From NCBI RefSeq assembly GCF_009760925.1, contig NZ_VRLV01000007.1, positions 124,001 to 188,000 of the forward strand: a stretch of DNA of 64,000 nt, read 5' to 3'. Numbering within the stretch: the first letter of the stretch is position 1; the number at the start of each line of letters is the position of its first letter. The position numbers were made by a program, and so were the translations under genes. The notes below the pieces were generated by a model. The model made no database searches and had not been told where the DNA came from. It saw only the letters and a list, made by a program, of their open reading frames with translations. The stretch comes from Nonomuraea typhae (GTDB lineage Bacteria; Actinomycetota; Actinomycetes; Streptosporangiales; Streptosporangiaceae). Positions 15,512 through 25,074 of this stretch are shown piece by piece.

Positions 15512-16959
15512 TCCGCCTTCCCCAGGTGGTAGGCGCCGGCCCCGCCGTACAGGAACCAGTCGCCGGCGGCCCAGGCGGGGCCGTCCAGTTCGCGGACCGT
15601 GTCGATACGGGGATCCAGCACCACGGCCGCCCGATCGGTGGAGTAGACGACCAGGTTGGCCCCCGCGGTCAGCCTGGCCGGGCCGTCCGGCACGCCGAGG
15701 CTCGGGCGGGGCTTCCACGTCGTCCGGTCGAGCCTGTGCAGCATGTCGTTCTTGGCCCAGGCGAAGATGTGCCGGTTGACGGCGGCCCGCCAGTCACGGC
15801 CGGACATGTCCTCCTGGATCGGGCGTTCGGTGATGATCTGCCCGGTCTCCAGGTTGAGCACGCGGACCACCTTGTCGTTCGACGGCTCGACGACGAACGC
15901 CTCCGGGTGGTCGACGGCGACCACCTCGCCCAGCACCGTCTTGCCGTGGTCGGGCAGAAGCGCCCCTCGCGCGCAGCCCTTGGCCGCCCAGGGCTGCAGC
16001 ATCGGGTCGTGGGCGACGATGACGCCCTTGCTCACCCACACCCCCGAGTCCTTCGCCACACCCTGGGGGCTGATGGTCAGCATCTGGCCCTGGGCGTCGC
16101 GGCAGAGCAGATCGAAGTCCCGGGCCCAGGTGCGTACCCCGCCCGGTCCCGCTGCCACGCCGGTGCCGGTTTCGGACTTTCCGGCGCTGATGCGGGTCAG
16201 GCGGCCGTCGCCGGGAGCGGCCTCCCACAACTCGCCGTCCGGTGTACGGCCGACCACGGTGCCGTCCTCGCCCAGGAAGTCGGGGACGAAGGGCTTACCG
16301 GTGGGAGTGGTCGCCTGGATCGTGGTCGTGGGGCCGGGGGAGGGGGTGCCCGCCGGGGGCGTCGTCTGGAGGGGCGGGCAGTCGTCGGGGGGTTGTCTCG
16401 TGGCGTTGAGGGTGATCGTCGGGAGGTCGGCCGGGTCGATGGTGCTCTCCACCACGTCGGGCAGCATCGTGAAGGTGGCTTCCGCCGCCGGCGGGAGGAA
16501 GCGATCCGTGGTGGAGGTGGGCTTCTTCGAGGGCGGGATCGGTGGGGTGATATCGGCGGGAGTCGTGGTTGGTGGCGGCGGTGGGGTGGTGTCGGCGGGA
16601 GTCGTGGGTGGGGTCGGGTTCGGCGGAGGGGTCGGGTCGGGCGAGAAGGTGTTCGGGGGAGGTTCGGTGGCGGTGATGGTCGGGAGGGTGATGCACGGAG
16701 GCGGGGAGGCGGGGGAAGACGGCGGTGTCGCCGACGTGATGGCCGCGCTGGACGTGCGGTCGGCGGCCAACTGGTTCAGCGTGACCGGGATCGCCGCCAC
16801 CAGCACCGCCGTGCCCGCGGCCGCCGCCGCGACCAGCATCCTGCGCCGCCGGCGCCGTGCCGCCACCTCCCGGTGCACCCGGTGTGCCAGTGAGGGGGAC
16901 GGCTCGCCGTACACCTCACTGAGCCGCCCGAGCCGGGCGAACAACTCGCGATCATCCAT
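15508..16959 (-). CDS. Membrane-anchored anti-sigma-like protein with Pro/Thr-rich stalk
   Basis: A 483-aa protein encoded just after the sigma factor. Order: a cytoplasmic N-terminus (about 1-40, MDDRELFARLGRLSEVYGEP), one transmembrane helix at about 41-60 preceded by an Arg-rich stretch, a long Pro/Thr-rich stalk (about 75-230), and an extracellular C-terminal beta-propeller-like domain with repeated short strands. The cytoplasmic start, gene order and 8-nt overlap suggest it controls the sigma factor, although no zinc-containing ZAS motif is present. Its 3' end overlaps the convergent SRPBCC gene by 4 nt. Confidence 0.82.
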   Translation of the reverse strand: MDDRELFARLGRLSEVYGEPSPSLAHRVHREVAARRRRRRMLVAAAAAGTAVLVAAIPVTLNQLAADRTSSAAITSATPPSSPASPPPCITLPTITATEPPPNTFSPDPTPPPNPTPPTTPADTTPPPPPTTTPADITPPIPPSKKPTSTTDRFLPPAAEATFTMLPDVVESTIDPADLPTITLNATRQPPDDCPPLQTTPPAGTPSPGPTTTIQATTPTGKPFVPDFLGEDGTVVGRTPDGELWEAAPGDGRLTRISAGKSETGTGVAAGPGGVRTWARDFDLLCRDAQGQMLTISPQGVAKDSGVWVSKGVIVAHDPMLQPWAAKGCARGALLPDHGKTVLGEVVAVDHPEAFVVEPSNDKVVRVLNLETGQIITERPIQEDMSGRDWRAAVNRHIFAWAKNDMLHRLDRTTWKPRPSLGVPDGPARLTAGANLVVYSTDRAAVVLDPRIDTVRELDGPAWAAGDWFLYGGAGAYHLGKAD

Positions 16960-17437
16960 GACCGGCCTCCTCGCGCTCCATAGCCGCCCGTAACTTCGCC
17001 AGGGCTCTGGACGCCTGGCTCTTGACCGTCCCCCGTGAGCAGCCCAGCAGGGTGGCGATCTCCTGCTCGCTGCGTTCCTCGACGTAGCGCAGCACGAGTA
17101 CGGCCCGCATCCGCGGCGGCAGCGTGGCCAGCCGCGTGTGGAGTTCGGCGTCGGCCAGTACCAGTTCCAGCGCCTGGTCCTCGCGCGCGGGCTCGGGCGG
17201 CGCCGCGACGCTGACCTCGCGCAGGGGGCGGCGCCAGCGGTTGGCCATGATGCGCAGCATGGCGGTGCGCACGTAGCCCTCCGGGTCGTCCTTGCGCCGT
17301 ACTCGCCGCCAGGACAGTCCGGTGCGCGTCAGCGCCTCCTGGACCAGGTCCTCGGCATCGTGCCGATCGCCGGTGAGCACGAGCGCGTAGCGGAACAGCG
17401 CCCCCAGCCGGTCCGCGACGAAGCTCTCGAACGTCAC
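16952..17437 (-). CDS. SigE-family ECF RNA polymerase sigma factor
   Basis: Small sigma factor (161 aa from this start). Region 2 is TFESFVADRLGALFRYALVLTGDRHDAEDLVQ in two adjoining stretches, and region 4 contains LPPRMRAVLVLRYVEERSEQEIATLLG followed by the HTH SRGTVKSQASRALAKL. This matches the SigE-like group common in Streptosporangiales. GTG at 17437 gives the family-typical N-terminus; GTG at 17449 and an unlikely longer form to 17599 are alternatives. The stop overlaps the anti-sigma-like gene by 8 nt, implying co-translation. Confidence 0.92.
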   Translation of the reverse strand: MTFESFVADRLGALFRYALVLTGDRHDAEDLVQEALTRTGLSWRRVRRKDDPEGYVRTAMLRIMANRWRRPLREVSVAAPPEPAREDQALELVLADAELHTRLATLPPRMRAVLVLRYVEERSEQEIATLLGCSRGTVKSQASRALAKLRAAMEREEAGHG

Positions 17438-17529
17438 CGTGTCGTCCACGTCCCCAAGGACACACCGGCACCCGCCGAGGTTGCATCCTTTCCCGCGGAC
17501 CAGTGATTCATCATCGCTATCATCGCCAC

Positions 17530-17601
17530 ATGGTGATGAACGGCGGTGTCCGCACGCAGGTCGCCGCGCCCCCGGCCCGGCCCGGCACCCGCTGCTCATG
17601 A
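17530..17601 (+). CDS. Possible 23-aa leader peptide overlapping the AraC start
   Basis: An ATG at 17530 opens a 23-codon frame whose TGA (17599-17601) overlaps the ATG of the AraC-type gene at 17598 as ATGA. This could couple translation to the regulator. No ribosome binding site is evident and chance cannot be excluded. Confidence 0.2.
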   Translation: MVMNGGVRTQVAAPPARPGTRCS

Positions 17602-18353
17602 CCTACCGCGGCTGGGTCTCCATCGCCCCCGGCCGCCTCTACTACGGCGGCCGGATCACCCCCGGCGACCTCCACACCCACTACGCCGCCCAACTGCTCA
17701 TCGGCCCCGGACTGGTCCTGCGAGACGCCGCCGGCGACTCCCGCCCGCTTCCCGCCGCCCTCATCCCGGCCAACACACCCCACGCCATCGTCTCCGGTAC
17801 GTCAACCGGCCTCCTCGCCCTGATCGACCCCGCCCAGACAGGCGTGCCAGGGTGGCTGAGAGACCCGCGCGGCGGGCCTCCCCGGGACGGGCGACCGCCG
17901 GAAGGACATTCCGCCGCCTCCTGGGCGGTCGATCTCGACCCGCCCACCCGCTTCGACCTGCCGGCCCTTATCGCTCTGGTGGACGACCTGACCGGGACGC
18001 CGCCGGGCGGGCGGCACCCCGCGCTCGTGGCCGCTCTGGAGGTCGTCGCCCGTACCCTGCCCGCACCGGTACGGCTGGCCGCCGTGGCCCATGCCGTACA
18101 CCTGTCGGAGAGCCGGCTGGCACACCTGTTCACCGGGGAACTCGGCCTGCCCTTCCGCCCCTACGTGTTGTGGGAGCGGCTACGGGTGGCGCTGACCTCC
18201 ACGGCCCAGGGCGCCTCGCTGACCACGGCCGCGCACGAAGCCGGATTCGCCGACGCGGCCCACCTGACCCGCACCGTCCGCCGCATGATGGGCGACACCC
18301 CTTCGGCCCTGGCCACCGGCGTCCGCTGGCTCCCCTTCCCGTCGCGGGGATAG
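17598..18353 (+). CDS. AraC-family transcriptional regulator
   Basis: A 251-aa regulator. The N-terminal half resembles a cupin-like sensor (GRLYYGGRITPGDLHTHYAAQ, with a His pair, then LIPANTPHAIVS). The C-terminal AraC DNA-binding domain (about 150-245) has two HTHs: RLAAVAHAVHLSESRLAHLF and SLTTAAHEAGFADAAHLTRT. The frame extends upstream, but ATG 17598 starts right before the sensor domain and the upstream sequence looks non-coding. It diverges from the sigma factor and precedes an FAD oxidoreductase on the same strand, a possible target. Confidence 0.88.
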   Translation: MTYRGWVSIAPGRLYYGGRITPGDLHTHYAAQLLIGPGLVLRDAAGDSRPLPAALIPANTPHAIVSGTSTGLLALIDPAQTGVPGWLRDPRGGPPRDGRPPEGHSAASWAVDLDPPTRFDLPALIALVDDLTGTPPGGRHPALVAALEVVARTLPAPVRLAAVAHAVHLSESRLAHLFTGELGLPFRPYVLWERLRVALTSTAQGASLTTAAHEAGFADAAHLTRTVRRMMGDTPSALATGVRWLPFPSRG

Positions 18354-18373
18354 CAGGTTCGTTCAAGCCTGCC
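18354..18373 (+). repeat. Short inverted repeat between AraC and the oxidoreductase gene
   Basis: GCAGG...CCTGC arms around a 10-nt centre begin immediately after the AraC stop and end 1 nt before the next GTG. It could be a weak terminator or an operator. There is no T-run. Confidence 0.3.
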
Positions 18374-18374
18374 G

Positions 18375-19442
18375 GTGGCCGAGACGGGCAATCTGACCAG
18401 CGTGATTATCGTGATTGGCGCCGGTCAGGCGGGGCTTGCGGCAGGGCGGGAGCTTCGGCTGGCCGGACATGAGGTGCTTCTGCTGGAGGCGCGGTCCCGG
18501 CTCGGCGAGACCTGGCGACACCGCTGGGATTCCCTGCGCCTGTTCACTCCCGCCCGCTTCAGCGCGTTGCCCGGTCTGCCCTTTCCCGCTGCCCCCGGCC
18601 ACTACCCGGACAAGGACGAGGTGGCCGCCTATCTGGAGGTGTACGCGGCGCACTTCGGCCTCCCCATTCGTCTCGGCAGCCCGGTCACTCGGCTGCGCCG
18701 TACCGCGGACGGTCTGTTCGAGGTTCAGGTCGGGAGGGTGGACGATCGCTTCACCGCGTCCGGGGTCCTGGTGGCCACGGGACCCTTTCAGCGTCCCCAC
18801 GTGCCGGACCTGGCCCTGCCCGAGACGATCACCGGGTTGCACAGCAGCGCCTACCGCGGCCCCGCCCAACTCCCGGACGGCCCCGTGCTGGTGGCGGGCG
18901 CGGGGAATTCGGGGGTGCAGATCGCCGCCGAACTGGCCGCCACCCGGACGGTCACGCTCGCGGCCGGGGGGCGGCAGGCCGTGGCGCCGCAGCGTGTGAT
19001 GGGGGCCGACATCTTCACCTGGTTGTCGTTGTCCGGCCTGGTCAGGGCGCCGGTCTCGGGTGCTGTCGGGCGGTGGATGAGGAAGCGTGATCCCCTGATC
19101 GGCATGGGTCCCCGGCACCTGCGGCGGCGGGGGGTGCGGGTTACCGGGCGGGTGGTTTCCGTCGATGGGCGGTTCGTGCGCACTGCCGATGGGCAGCGGC
19201 TGGCGCCGGCCGTGGTGATCTGGGCTACGGGTTACCGTTCCGACTATTCGTGGTTGCAGGTGGCCGGCGCCCTGTCGGACGGGCTTCCGGTGCACGAGGA
19301 GGGCGTGAGCCCGATCCCCGGTCTGGTGTATGCCGGCCTGCCGTTCCAGCGCAGTCGTGGCTCGGCGCTGCTCGGCTGGGTGGGTGAGGACGTGGCCCGG
19401 GTGGTCGGGCGGCTCGTGGATCGCCCGGGCGGGCGGAGTTGA
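18375..19442 (+). CDS. FAD-dependent NAD(P)-binding oxidoreductase (flavin monooxygenase-like)
   Basis: A 355-aa flavoprotein. The FAD-binding Rossmann motif VIGAGQAGLAAG is at about residues 13-24, followed by the E-A-R end of strand 2 (LLLEARSRLGETW) and the FxTPARFSALPG segment typical of trimmed flavin-containing monooxygenases. The NAD(P)H motif is VAGAGNSGVQIAAELA at about 174-189, and the late ATG motif VIWATGYRSDYSWL is present. It probably oxidises a small soft nucleophile or ketone. The start is uncertain: GTG 18375 is used here; GTG 18402 would start right at the Rossmann strand. Confidence 0.9.
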   Translation: MAETGNLTSVIIVIGAGQAGLAAGRELRLAGHEVLLLEARSRLGETWRHRWDSLRLFTPARFSALPGLPFPAAPGHYPDKDEVAAYLEVYAAHFGLPIRLGSPVTRLRRTADGLFEVQVGRVDDRFTASGVLVATGPFQRPHVPDLALPETITGLHSSAYRGPAQLPDGPVLVAGAGNSGVQIAAELAATRTVTLAAGGRQAVAPQRVMGADIFTWLSLSGLVRAPVSGAVGRWMRKRDPLIGMGPRHLRRRGVRVTGRVVSVDGRFVRTADGQRLAPAVVIWATGYRSDYSWLQVAGALSDGLPVHEEGVSPIPGLVYAGLPFQRSRGSALLGWVGEDVARVVGRLVDRPGGRS

Positions 19443-19668
19443 GCGTCCGGGCTGGCAGAGATGGGTGGGGGCAGGGGTGGGTTTCTGCGTACAAATCGGG
19501 ATATGTTGGGGCGGTTTTGGGTGCACGGTTAACTGGAATGGGTGCGTGTAATCAGGGGATTTCGCCAGTGGCCTCGACGGTTTGCCGTCTGATGTGAGAA
19601 TCTCAGAATTCGTGGCTTTCTGGGGATTGTCCCGAAAGACGTTCGGTACATGAACGTGGCGCGCTATT

Positions 19669-19694
19669 GCACGGGCGGTGCGTATTGCCCGTGC
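19669..19694 (+). promoter_or_regulatory. Perfect 8-bp inverted repeat in the XRE gene leader
   Basis: GCACGGGC and GCCCGTGC flank a 10-nt loop and lie just before the GGGAGG ribosome binding site (about 19700-19705) of the XRE gene. It could fold in the mRNA or act as a repressor site. The rest of the 273-nt gap (19443-19715) shows only weak promoter-like sequence such as TTGTCC at 19627. Confidence 0.55.
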
Positions 19695-19715
19695 GGCAAG
19701 GGAGGCGGTGATCCC

Positions 19716-20537
19716 ATGCGAGATCCAGAACCCGTTCTCAGGTCCCCCCGGCGGAAATTCGGCGCATATCTCCGCGAATACCGAACGGCGGTGGATATGC
19801 GACAAAAGGATCTGGCTGACGCGCTGGGCTGGTCGTTGTCGAAGATCAGCATGGTGGAGCGCGGCGAACGTCCGGCCGACGAGGAGTTCGCGAGGCAGGC
19901 CGACCGCGCGCTGCAGGCGGGCGGGGCGCTGCTGGCGCTCTGGCGGGAGACGGCCGACTCCGCCGCGCGCTGGCCGGTCTGGGTGGCGCGGCTGGTCGAG
20001 ATCGAGCAGCGCGCGGACATGCTCCGGGTCTGGCAGCCCCTTCTCGTGCCGGGGCTGCTCCAGACGGAGGAATATGCGCGCGCCGTCTTCCGCGGCAAAC
20101 CGGGCACCACCCCTGATCTCGTGGAAAAGGATGTTGCAACCCGAATGGAGCGACAAAGCATCATAAAAGCGGAAAGTGGGCCTATCCTGCGCGTGGTCCT
20201 GGACGAGGGAGTGCTGACCCAGCCCATCGGCAGCGAGGCCGTGATGGCGGAGCAGATGGCGCACCTCGCGGCGATGGACGAGCATCCACGAGTCAACATC
20301 CATGTCCTTCCGCGAGATTCCTGGGTGACCACCGGCCTGCAAGGGTCGTTCATCCTCGCCAGCATGTCTGGAATGCCGGATATGGCGTACATAGAGTCGA
20401 TTACCTTGAGCCAGATCACCGCGGACGCCGCATACGTGCTGGAAACCAAGTCGAGGTTCGAGGTGCTGCACGGCGACGCGTTGTCCCGCCGGGCCTCGCT
20501 GCAGCTGATCAAGGAGATGGAGCGCCGATGGACGTGA
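19716..20537 (+). CDS. XRE-family regulator with C-terminal DUF5753 domain
   Basis: A 273-aa protein. The N-terminal Cro/CI-type HTH lies at about residues 14-70 (FGAYLREYRTAVDMRQKDLA, then LGWSLSKISMVERGERP). The remainder is the DUF5753 domain typical of actinomycete multi-copy regulators, seen in MLRVWQPLLVPGLLQTEEYARAVF and in the ESGPILRVVLDEGVL stretch. The ATG at 19716 has GGAGG 10 nt upstream. Its stop overlaps the DUF397 gene by 10 nt, the standard arrangement for this regulator/small-protein pair in development or antibiotic control. The target is unknown. Confidence 0.93.
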   Translation: MRDPEPVLRSPRRKFGAYLREYRTAVDMRQKDLADALGWSLSKISMVERGERPADEEFARQADRALQAGGALLALWRETADSAARWPVWVARLVEIEQRADMLRVWQPLLVPGLLQTEEYARAVFRGKPGTTPDLVEKDVATRMERQSIIKAESGPILRVVLDEGVLTQPIGSEAVMAEQMAHLAAMDEHPRVNIHVLPRDSWVTTGLQGSFILASMSGMPDMAYIESITLSQITADAAYVLETKSRFEVLHGDALSRRASLQLIKEMERRWT

Positions 20538-20740
20538 CCCCGGAGCAGTTGCGCGACGCGACGTGGCGCAGGGCGACTCGTTCGGGGGACGCCGGGGACT
20601 GCCTGGAAGTCGCGCCTCTGCCCGGCGGCCGCGTCGGCATCCGGGATTCGGAGCACCCCGAGATCGGGCCCTTCGTGGTCAGCGGGTCGGTGTGGCGGGC
20701 CTTCGTCGACGGCGCCAGGAAGGGCGAGTTCGACTTCTGA
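20528..20740 (+). CDS. DUF397 small protein
   Basis: A 70-aa protein matching the DUF397 pattern: WRRATRSGDAGDCLEVAPLP, then VGIRDSEHPEIGPFVVS and WRAFVDGARKGEFDF. Family members are small partners of the XRE/DUF5753 regulators encoded upstream, probably binding them to relieve or alter DNA binding. Overlaps that gene by 10 nt. Confidence 0.93.
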   Translation: MDVTPEQLRDATWRRATRSGDAGDCLEVAPLPGGRVGIRDSEHPEIGPFVVSGSVWRAFVDGARKGEFDF

Positions 20741-20744
20741 GGAG

Positions 20745-20945
20745 CCCGCTCACCGCTTGCGGATATCCGGGCATGTCCGTGTGCACCATCATGGCGATGA
20801 CCGTGGGCACCGACCCATCCCGGAGCGGCAGCCGCTCGGCGTCGGCCTGGACGAGGGACAGGCGGCCCCGGGCAGGCCGCAACCGGTGCCATGACCTCGC
20901 CTCCCCAACGATCGTGCGTCACCCACGTCGAGAACGACGCTAACG
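20745..20945 (-). pseudogene. Degraded fragment of a class I SAM-dependent methyltransferase
   Basis: On the minus strand the sequence at about 20750-20870 translates to LVQADAERLPLRDGSVP followed by TVIAMMVHTDMPGYPQAV. This is the motif II/III region (D-A-E-R-L-P ... V-H-T-D) of small-molecule methyltransferases. Upstream on that strand, in another frame, VVLDVG resembles the motif I start. There is no intact frame, no N-terminal domain and no C-terminal half, so it looks like a frameshifted, truncated relic between DUF397 and recQ. Confidence 0.5.
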
Positions 20946-20970
20946 GCGGATCCGGCCCCCGTCCGTCGAG

Positions 20971-22794
<1,824 letters not shown>

Positions 22795-22800
22795 GCGGCT

Positions 22801-22806
22801 ACCTTA
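22801..22806 (-). promoter_or_regulatory. -10 box TAAGGT for recQ
   Basis: Read on the minus strand, TAAGGT is followed by 6 nt and then the recQ ATG (22794), the geometry of a leaderless actinobacterial transcript. A TGACCC about 16 nt further upstream may serve as -35. Confidence 0.5.
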
Positions 22807-22825
22807 CGTGACGACGGGGACGGGG

Positions 22826-23962
22826 TCAGGGCGTTCGCCCACGGCGATCGTAGGCGATCAGCCCGACAGTTCCGGCGATACAGCAGAATGCGACGGCCCC
22901 CATGGCGAGCTCGAACCCCATCAGCGCCGCCAGCGGTGGTGCCACCGCCTTGGCCACGGTGATCGGCAGGGCCAGGGCCCCGCTGATGGAGGCGTAGGCG
23001 GCCGTGCCGTACCTCTCGGCGAGCAGGGCGGGCCTGGCGAGGGTCGCGACGCCGAAGCCCAGCCCGAACAGGACCACCGCGGCGATCGCGCCGGAGGTGC
23101 TGCGGCCGAGGAAGAGCAGCAGAAGCGCGGCCACGCCCTGCAGGGCGAAGACGGTGGCGGCCACGAGCGCGATGCGGTAGCGGCCCTGCAATCCGGTGGT
23201 GACCACGCGACCGGTCACCGAGAGCACACCGAGCAGCCCGGCGACGGTGGCGGCGAAGAGCGGAGGGTGGCCCAGCGTGATCAGGTAGGTCACGAGCAGC
23301 ACGCCCATCACGGCCACCGCGCCCGTCTGCGCCAGGAACGCCACCACCAGCAGCCAGAACGGGCGCTCGCGCAGGGCCGCGCCGACGGCCGCGCGGGTGG
23401 GCGGCGGCCGCTCCACGGTCCGCCTGCGCACCGCGAACCAATGCAGGGGTACGGCCGGCAGCCCGTACCCGACGGCCAGCACGACCAGTGCCGTCCGCCA
23501 GCCGTACCGGTCGACGAGGAAGCCCGTGACCGGCAGGAAGATGCTGGAGGCGAAGCCGGCGACGATCGTGACGGCGAGCAGGGCCCGCGGCCGCCGCGCC
23601 GCGTCGAACCAGGCGACGATCACCGCGAAGGCGGCCTCGTAGAGCACCATTCCCGACGCGAGCCCGAGCACCGCGCAGACGAGGTACAGCTGCGGCAGGT
23701 TCTGCACCTGCGACCAGGCCAGCACGGCGCCCGCGGCGAGGGCGGAGCCGAGCGTCATGAGGCCGCGCCCGCCGTGGCGGTCGAGCCAGCCGCCGACCAG
23801 CGGCGCCACGAGCCCGGACACGAGCACGGAGAGCGTGAGCGCGCCGGCGAGCTGGGGCACGCTCGCCCGAAGCTCCGCCGACATCGGCGTAATAAAGACT
23901 GAGAAAGCGTAGTAAAGAACGCCGAAACCAGCGGTCTGAGTGATCGCCAGCGCGGCGATCAT
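22826..23962 (-). CDS. MFS transporter
   Basis: Major facilitator protein of 378 aa with about twelve hydrophobic helices. The motif-A-like loop between helices 2 and 3 reads GGWLDRHGGRGLM (about residues 58-70), and a related loop follows in the second half. The pattern fits OFA/monocarboxylate-type exporters. The frame is open far upstream, but AAGGA placed 6 nt before the ATG at 23962 and the start right at helix 1 (MIAALAITQ) decide the start; ATG 23968 and GTG 24034 are alternatives. Divergent from the SDR gene. Substrate not predictable. Confidence 0.88.
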   Translation of the reverse strand: MIAALAITQTAGFGVLYYAFSVFITPMSAELRASVPQLAGALTLSVLVSGLVAPLVGGWLDRHGGRGLMTLGSALAAGAVLAWSQVQNLPQLYLVCAVLGLASGMVLYEAAFAVIVAWFDAARRPRALLAVTIVAGFASSIFLPVTGFLVDRYGWRTALVVLAVGYGLPAVPLHWFAVRRRTVERPPPTRAAVGAALRERPFWLLVVAFLAQTGAVAVMGVLLVTYLITLGHPPLFAATVAGLLGVLSVTGRVVTTGLQGRYRIALVAATVFALQGVAALLLLFLGRSTSGAIAAVVLFGLGFGVATLARPALLAERYGTAAYASISGALALPITVAKAVAPPLAALMGFELAMGAVAFCCIAGTVGLIAYDRRGRTP

Positions 23963-24088
23963 CCGCATTCCTTCGGGCTCGGGAAGCGCCGGCCGTGCGG
24001 AACGCGCAAACCCGCGCCGATCCTCAACGATCACGTAAAGAACCCTGCCCCCGGATAAATCCGTCCATGTGGTGAGATAGAGCACACT

Positions 24089-24799
24089 ATGGCTTACGTC
24101 GTAACAGGCGGCAGCAACGGCATCGGCCTGGCCATCGTCCACCGGCTGCCGGGCCGGGTCGTCGTCATCGACCGCGCCCTCCCGGCGGAGCGGGACGACC
24201 GCGTGACCACCATCGTCGGCGACGCCGCCGACGAGCGGACGGCCATGGAAGCGGCCGCCAGAGCCGCCCCCCTCGAGGGCTGGGTCAACAACGCCGCCGT
24301 CTTCGGCGACGCGTCGGTGCACGACGCGCCGATCGCGGAGGTCCGCCGCCTGATCGCCGCCAACCTCGACCTCGCCGTCGTGGGCTGCGCGATCGCGGTC
24401 CGGGCCTTCCTCGCCCAGGGTACGGCCGGCGCCATCGTCAACCTGACCTCCCACCAGGCCGCGCGGGCGGTGCCCGGCGCCCTGCCGTACGCCACGGCCA
24501 AGGCCGCCGTCGAGGGCCTGACCAGGGCCTTGGCGGTGGAGTACGGCAGGCGCGGGATCCGGGTCAACGCCGTGGCCCCGGGCTCGGTGGCCACGGGCAG
24601 GTACGCGCGCCTGGTCACCCCGGAGGTGGAGCGGGAGATGGCCCGCCTGCACCCGATCGGCAGGGTGGCCGAGGCGGATGAAATCGCGCGGGTGGTGGCG
24701 TTCCTGTTGTCGGAGGCGGCCTCGTTCGTCAACGGCGCGACGGTCCCGGTGGACGGCGGCAGGACGGCCCTCGGATTCGACCCCGAAGCACGGGAATGA
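24089..24799 (+). CDS. Short-chain dehydrogenase/reductase
   Basis: Classical SDR of 236 aa. The NAD(P)-binding motif is TGGSNGIG (residues 6-13), followed by NNAAV, the catalytic Ser in NLTSHQ and the YxxxK pair in LPYATAKAAV. A late GATV-PVDGG segment closes the fold. It reduces or oxidises a carbonyl/alcohol; the substrate is unknown. It diverges from an MFS gene with a 126-nt gap containing a TAGAGC -10-like box close to the ATG. Its stop codon lies inside a Zur-like box for the next gene. Confidence 0.93.
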   Translation: MAYVVTGGSNGIGLAIVHRLPGRVVVIDRALPAERDDRVTTIVGDAADERTAMEAAARAAPLEGWVNNAAVFGDASVHDAPIAEVRRLIAANLDLAVVGCAIAVRAFLAQGTAGAIVNLTSHQAARAVPGALPYATAKAAVEGLTRALAVEYGRRGIRVNAVAPGSVATGRYARLVTPEVEREMARLHPIGRVAEADEIARVVAFLLSEAASFVNGATVPVDGGRTALGFDPEARE

Positions 24800-24811
24800 A
24801 AACCATTGCCA
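24797..24811 (+). promoter_or_regulatory. Zur-like box upstream of rpmE2
   Basis: TGAAAACCATTGCCA agrees at 12 of 15 positions with the actinobacterial Zur core TGAAAATCATTTTCA that I recall. It starts at the SDR stop codon and ends 16 nt before the rpmE2 ATG. Zinc-free type-B L31 genes are classic Zur targets, which fits the position. Confidence 0.6.
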
Positions 24812-24827
24812 CGTGGTTGAGGCGGCC

Positions 24828-25073
24828 ATGAAGAAGAACCTGCACCCCGCGTACCGTCCCGTCGTCTTCCGTGACAAGAGCGCGGACTACGCCTTCCTCA
24901 CCCGGTCGACCCGCATCAGCGAGCAGACGATCGAGTGGACCGACGGCAACACCTACCCGGTGGTGGACGTGGACGTCTCCTCGGCCAGCCACCCCTTCTA
25001 CACCGGCCGCGGCCGCATCCTGGACACCGCGGGCCGGGTCGAGCGCTTCCAGCAGCGCTACGGCAAGAAGTGA
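24828..25073 (+). CDS. rpmE2: Type B 50S ribosomal protein L31 (zinc-independent)
   Basis: An 81-aa ribosomal protein recognised from MKKNLHPAYRPVVFRDKSA at the N-terminus and YPVVDVDVSSASHPFYTG, RGRILDTAGRVERFQQRYGKK at the C-terminus. It lacks the cysteine pair of zinc-binding type A L31, so it replaces that form on the ribosome when zinc is scarce. The Zur-like box at 24797-24811 supports zinc-repressed expression. It is immediately convergent (1-nt gap) with the PfkB-type gene. Confidence 0.95.
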   Translation: MKKNLHPAYRPVVFRDKSADYAFLTRSTRISEQTIEWTDGNTYPVVDVDVSSASHPFYTGRGRILDTAGRVERFQQRYGKK

Positions 25074-25074
25074 G

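Noticed and set aside
16295..16696. His-rich minus-strand frame inside the anti-sigma-like gene
   Set aside because: It is the out-of-frame reading of the Pro/Thr-rich stalk of the real gene.
18354..18373. Intrinsic terminator after the AraC gene
   Set aside because: The stem is only about 5-7 bp with no T-run; kept only as a weak inverted repeat.
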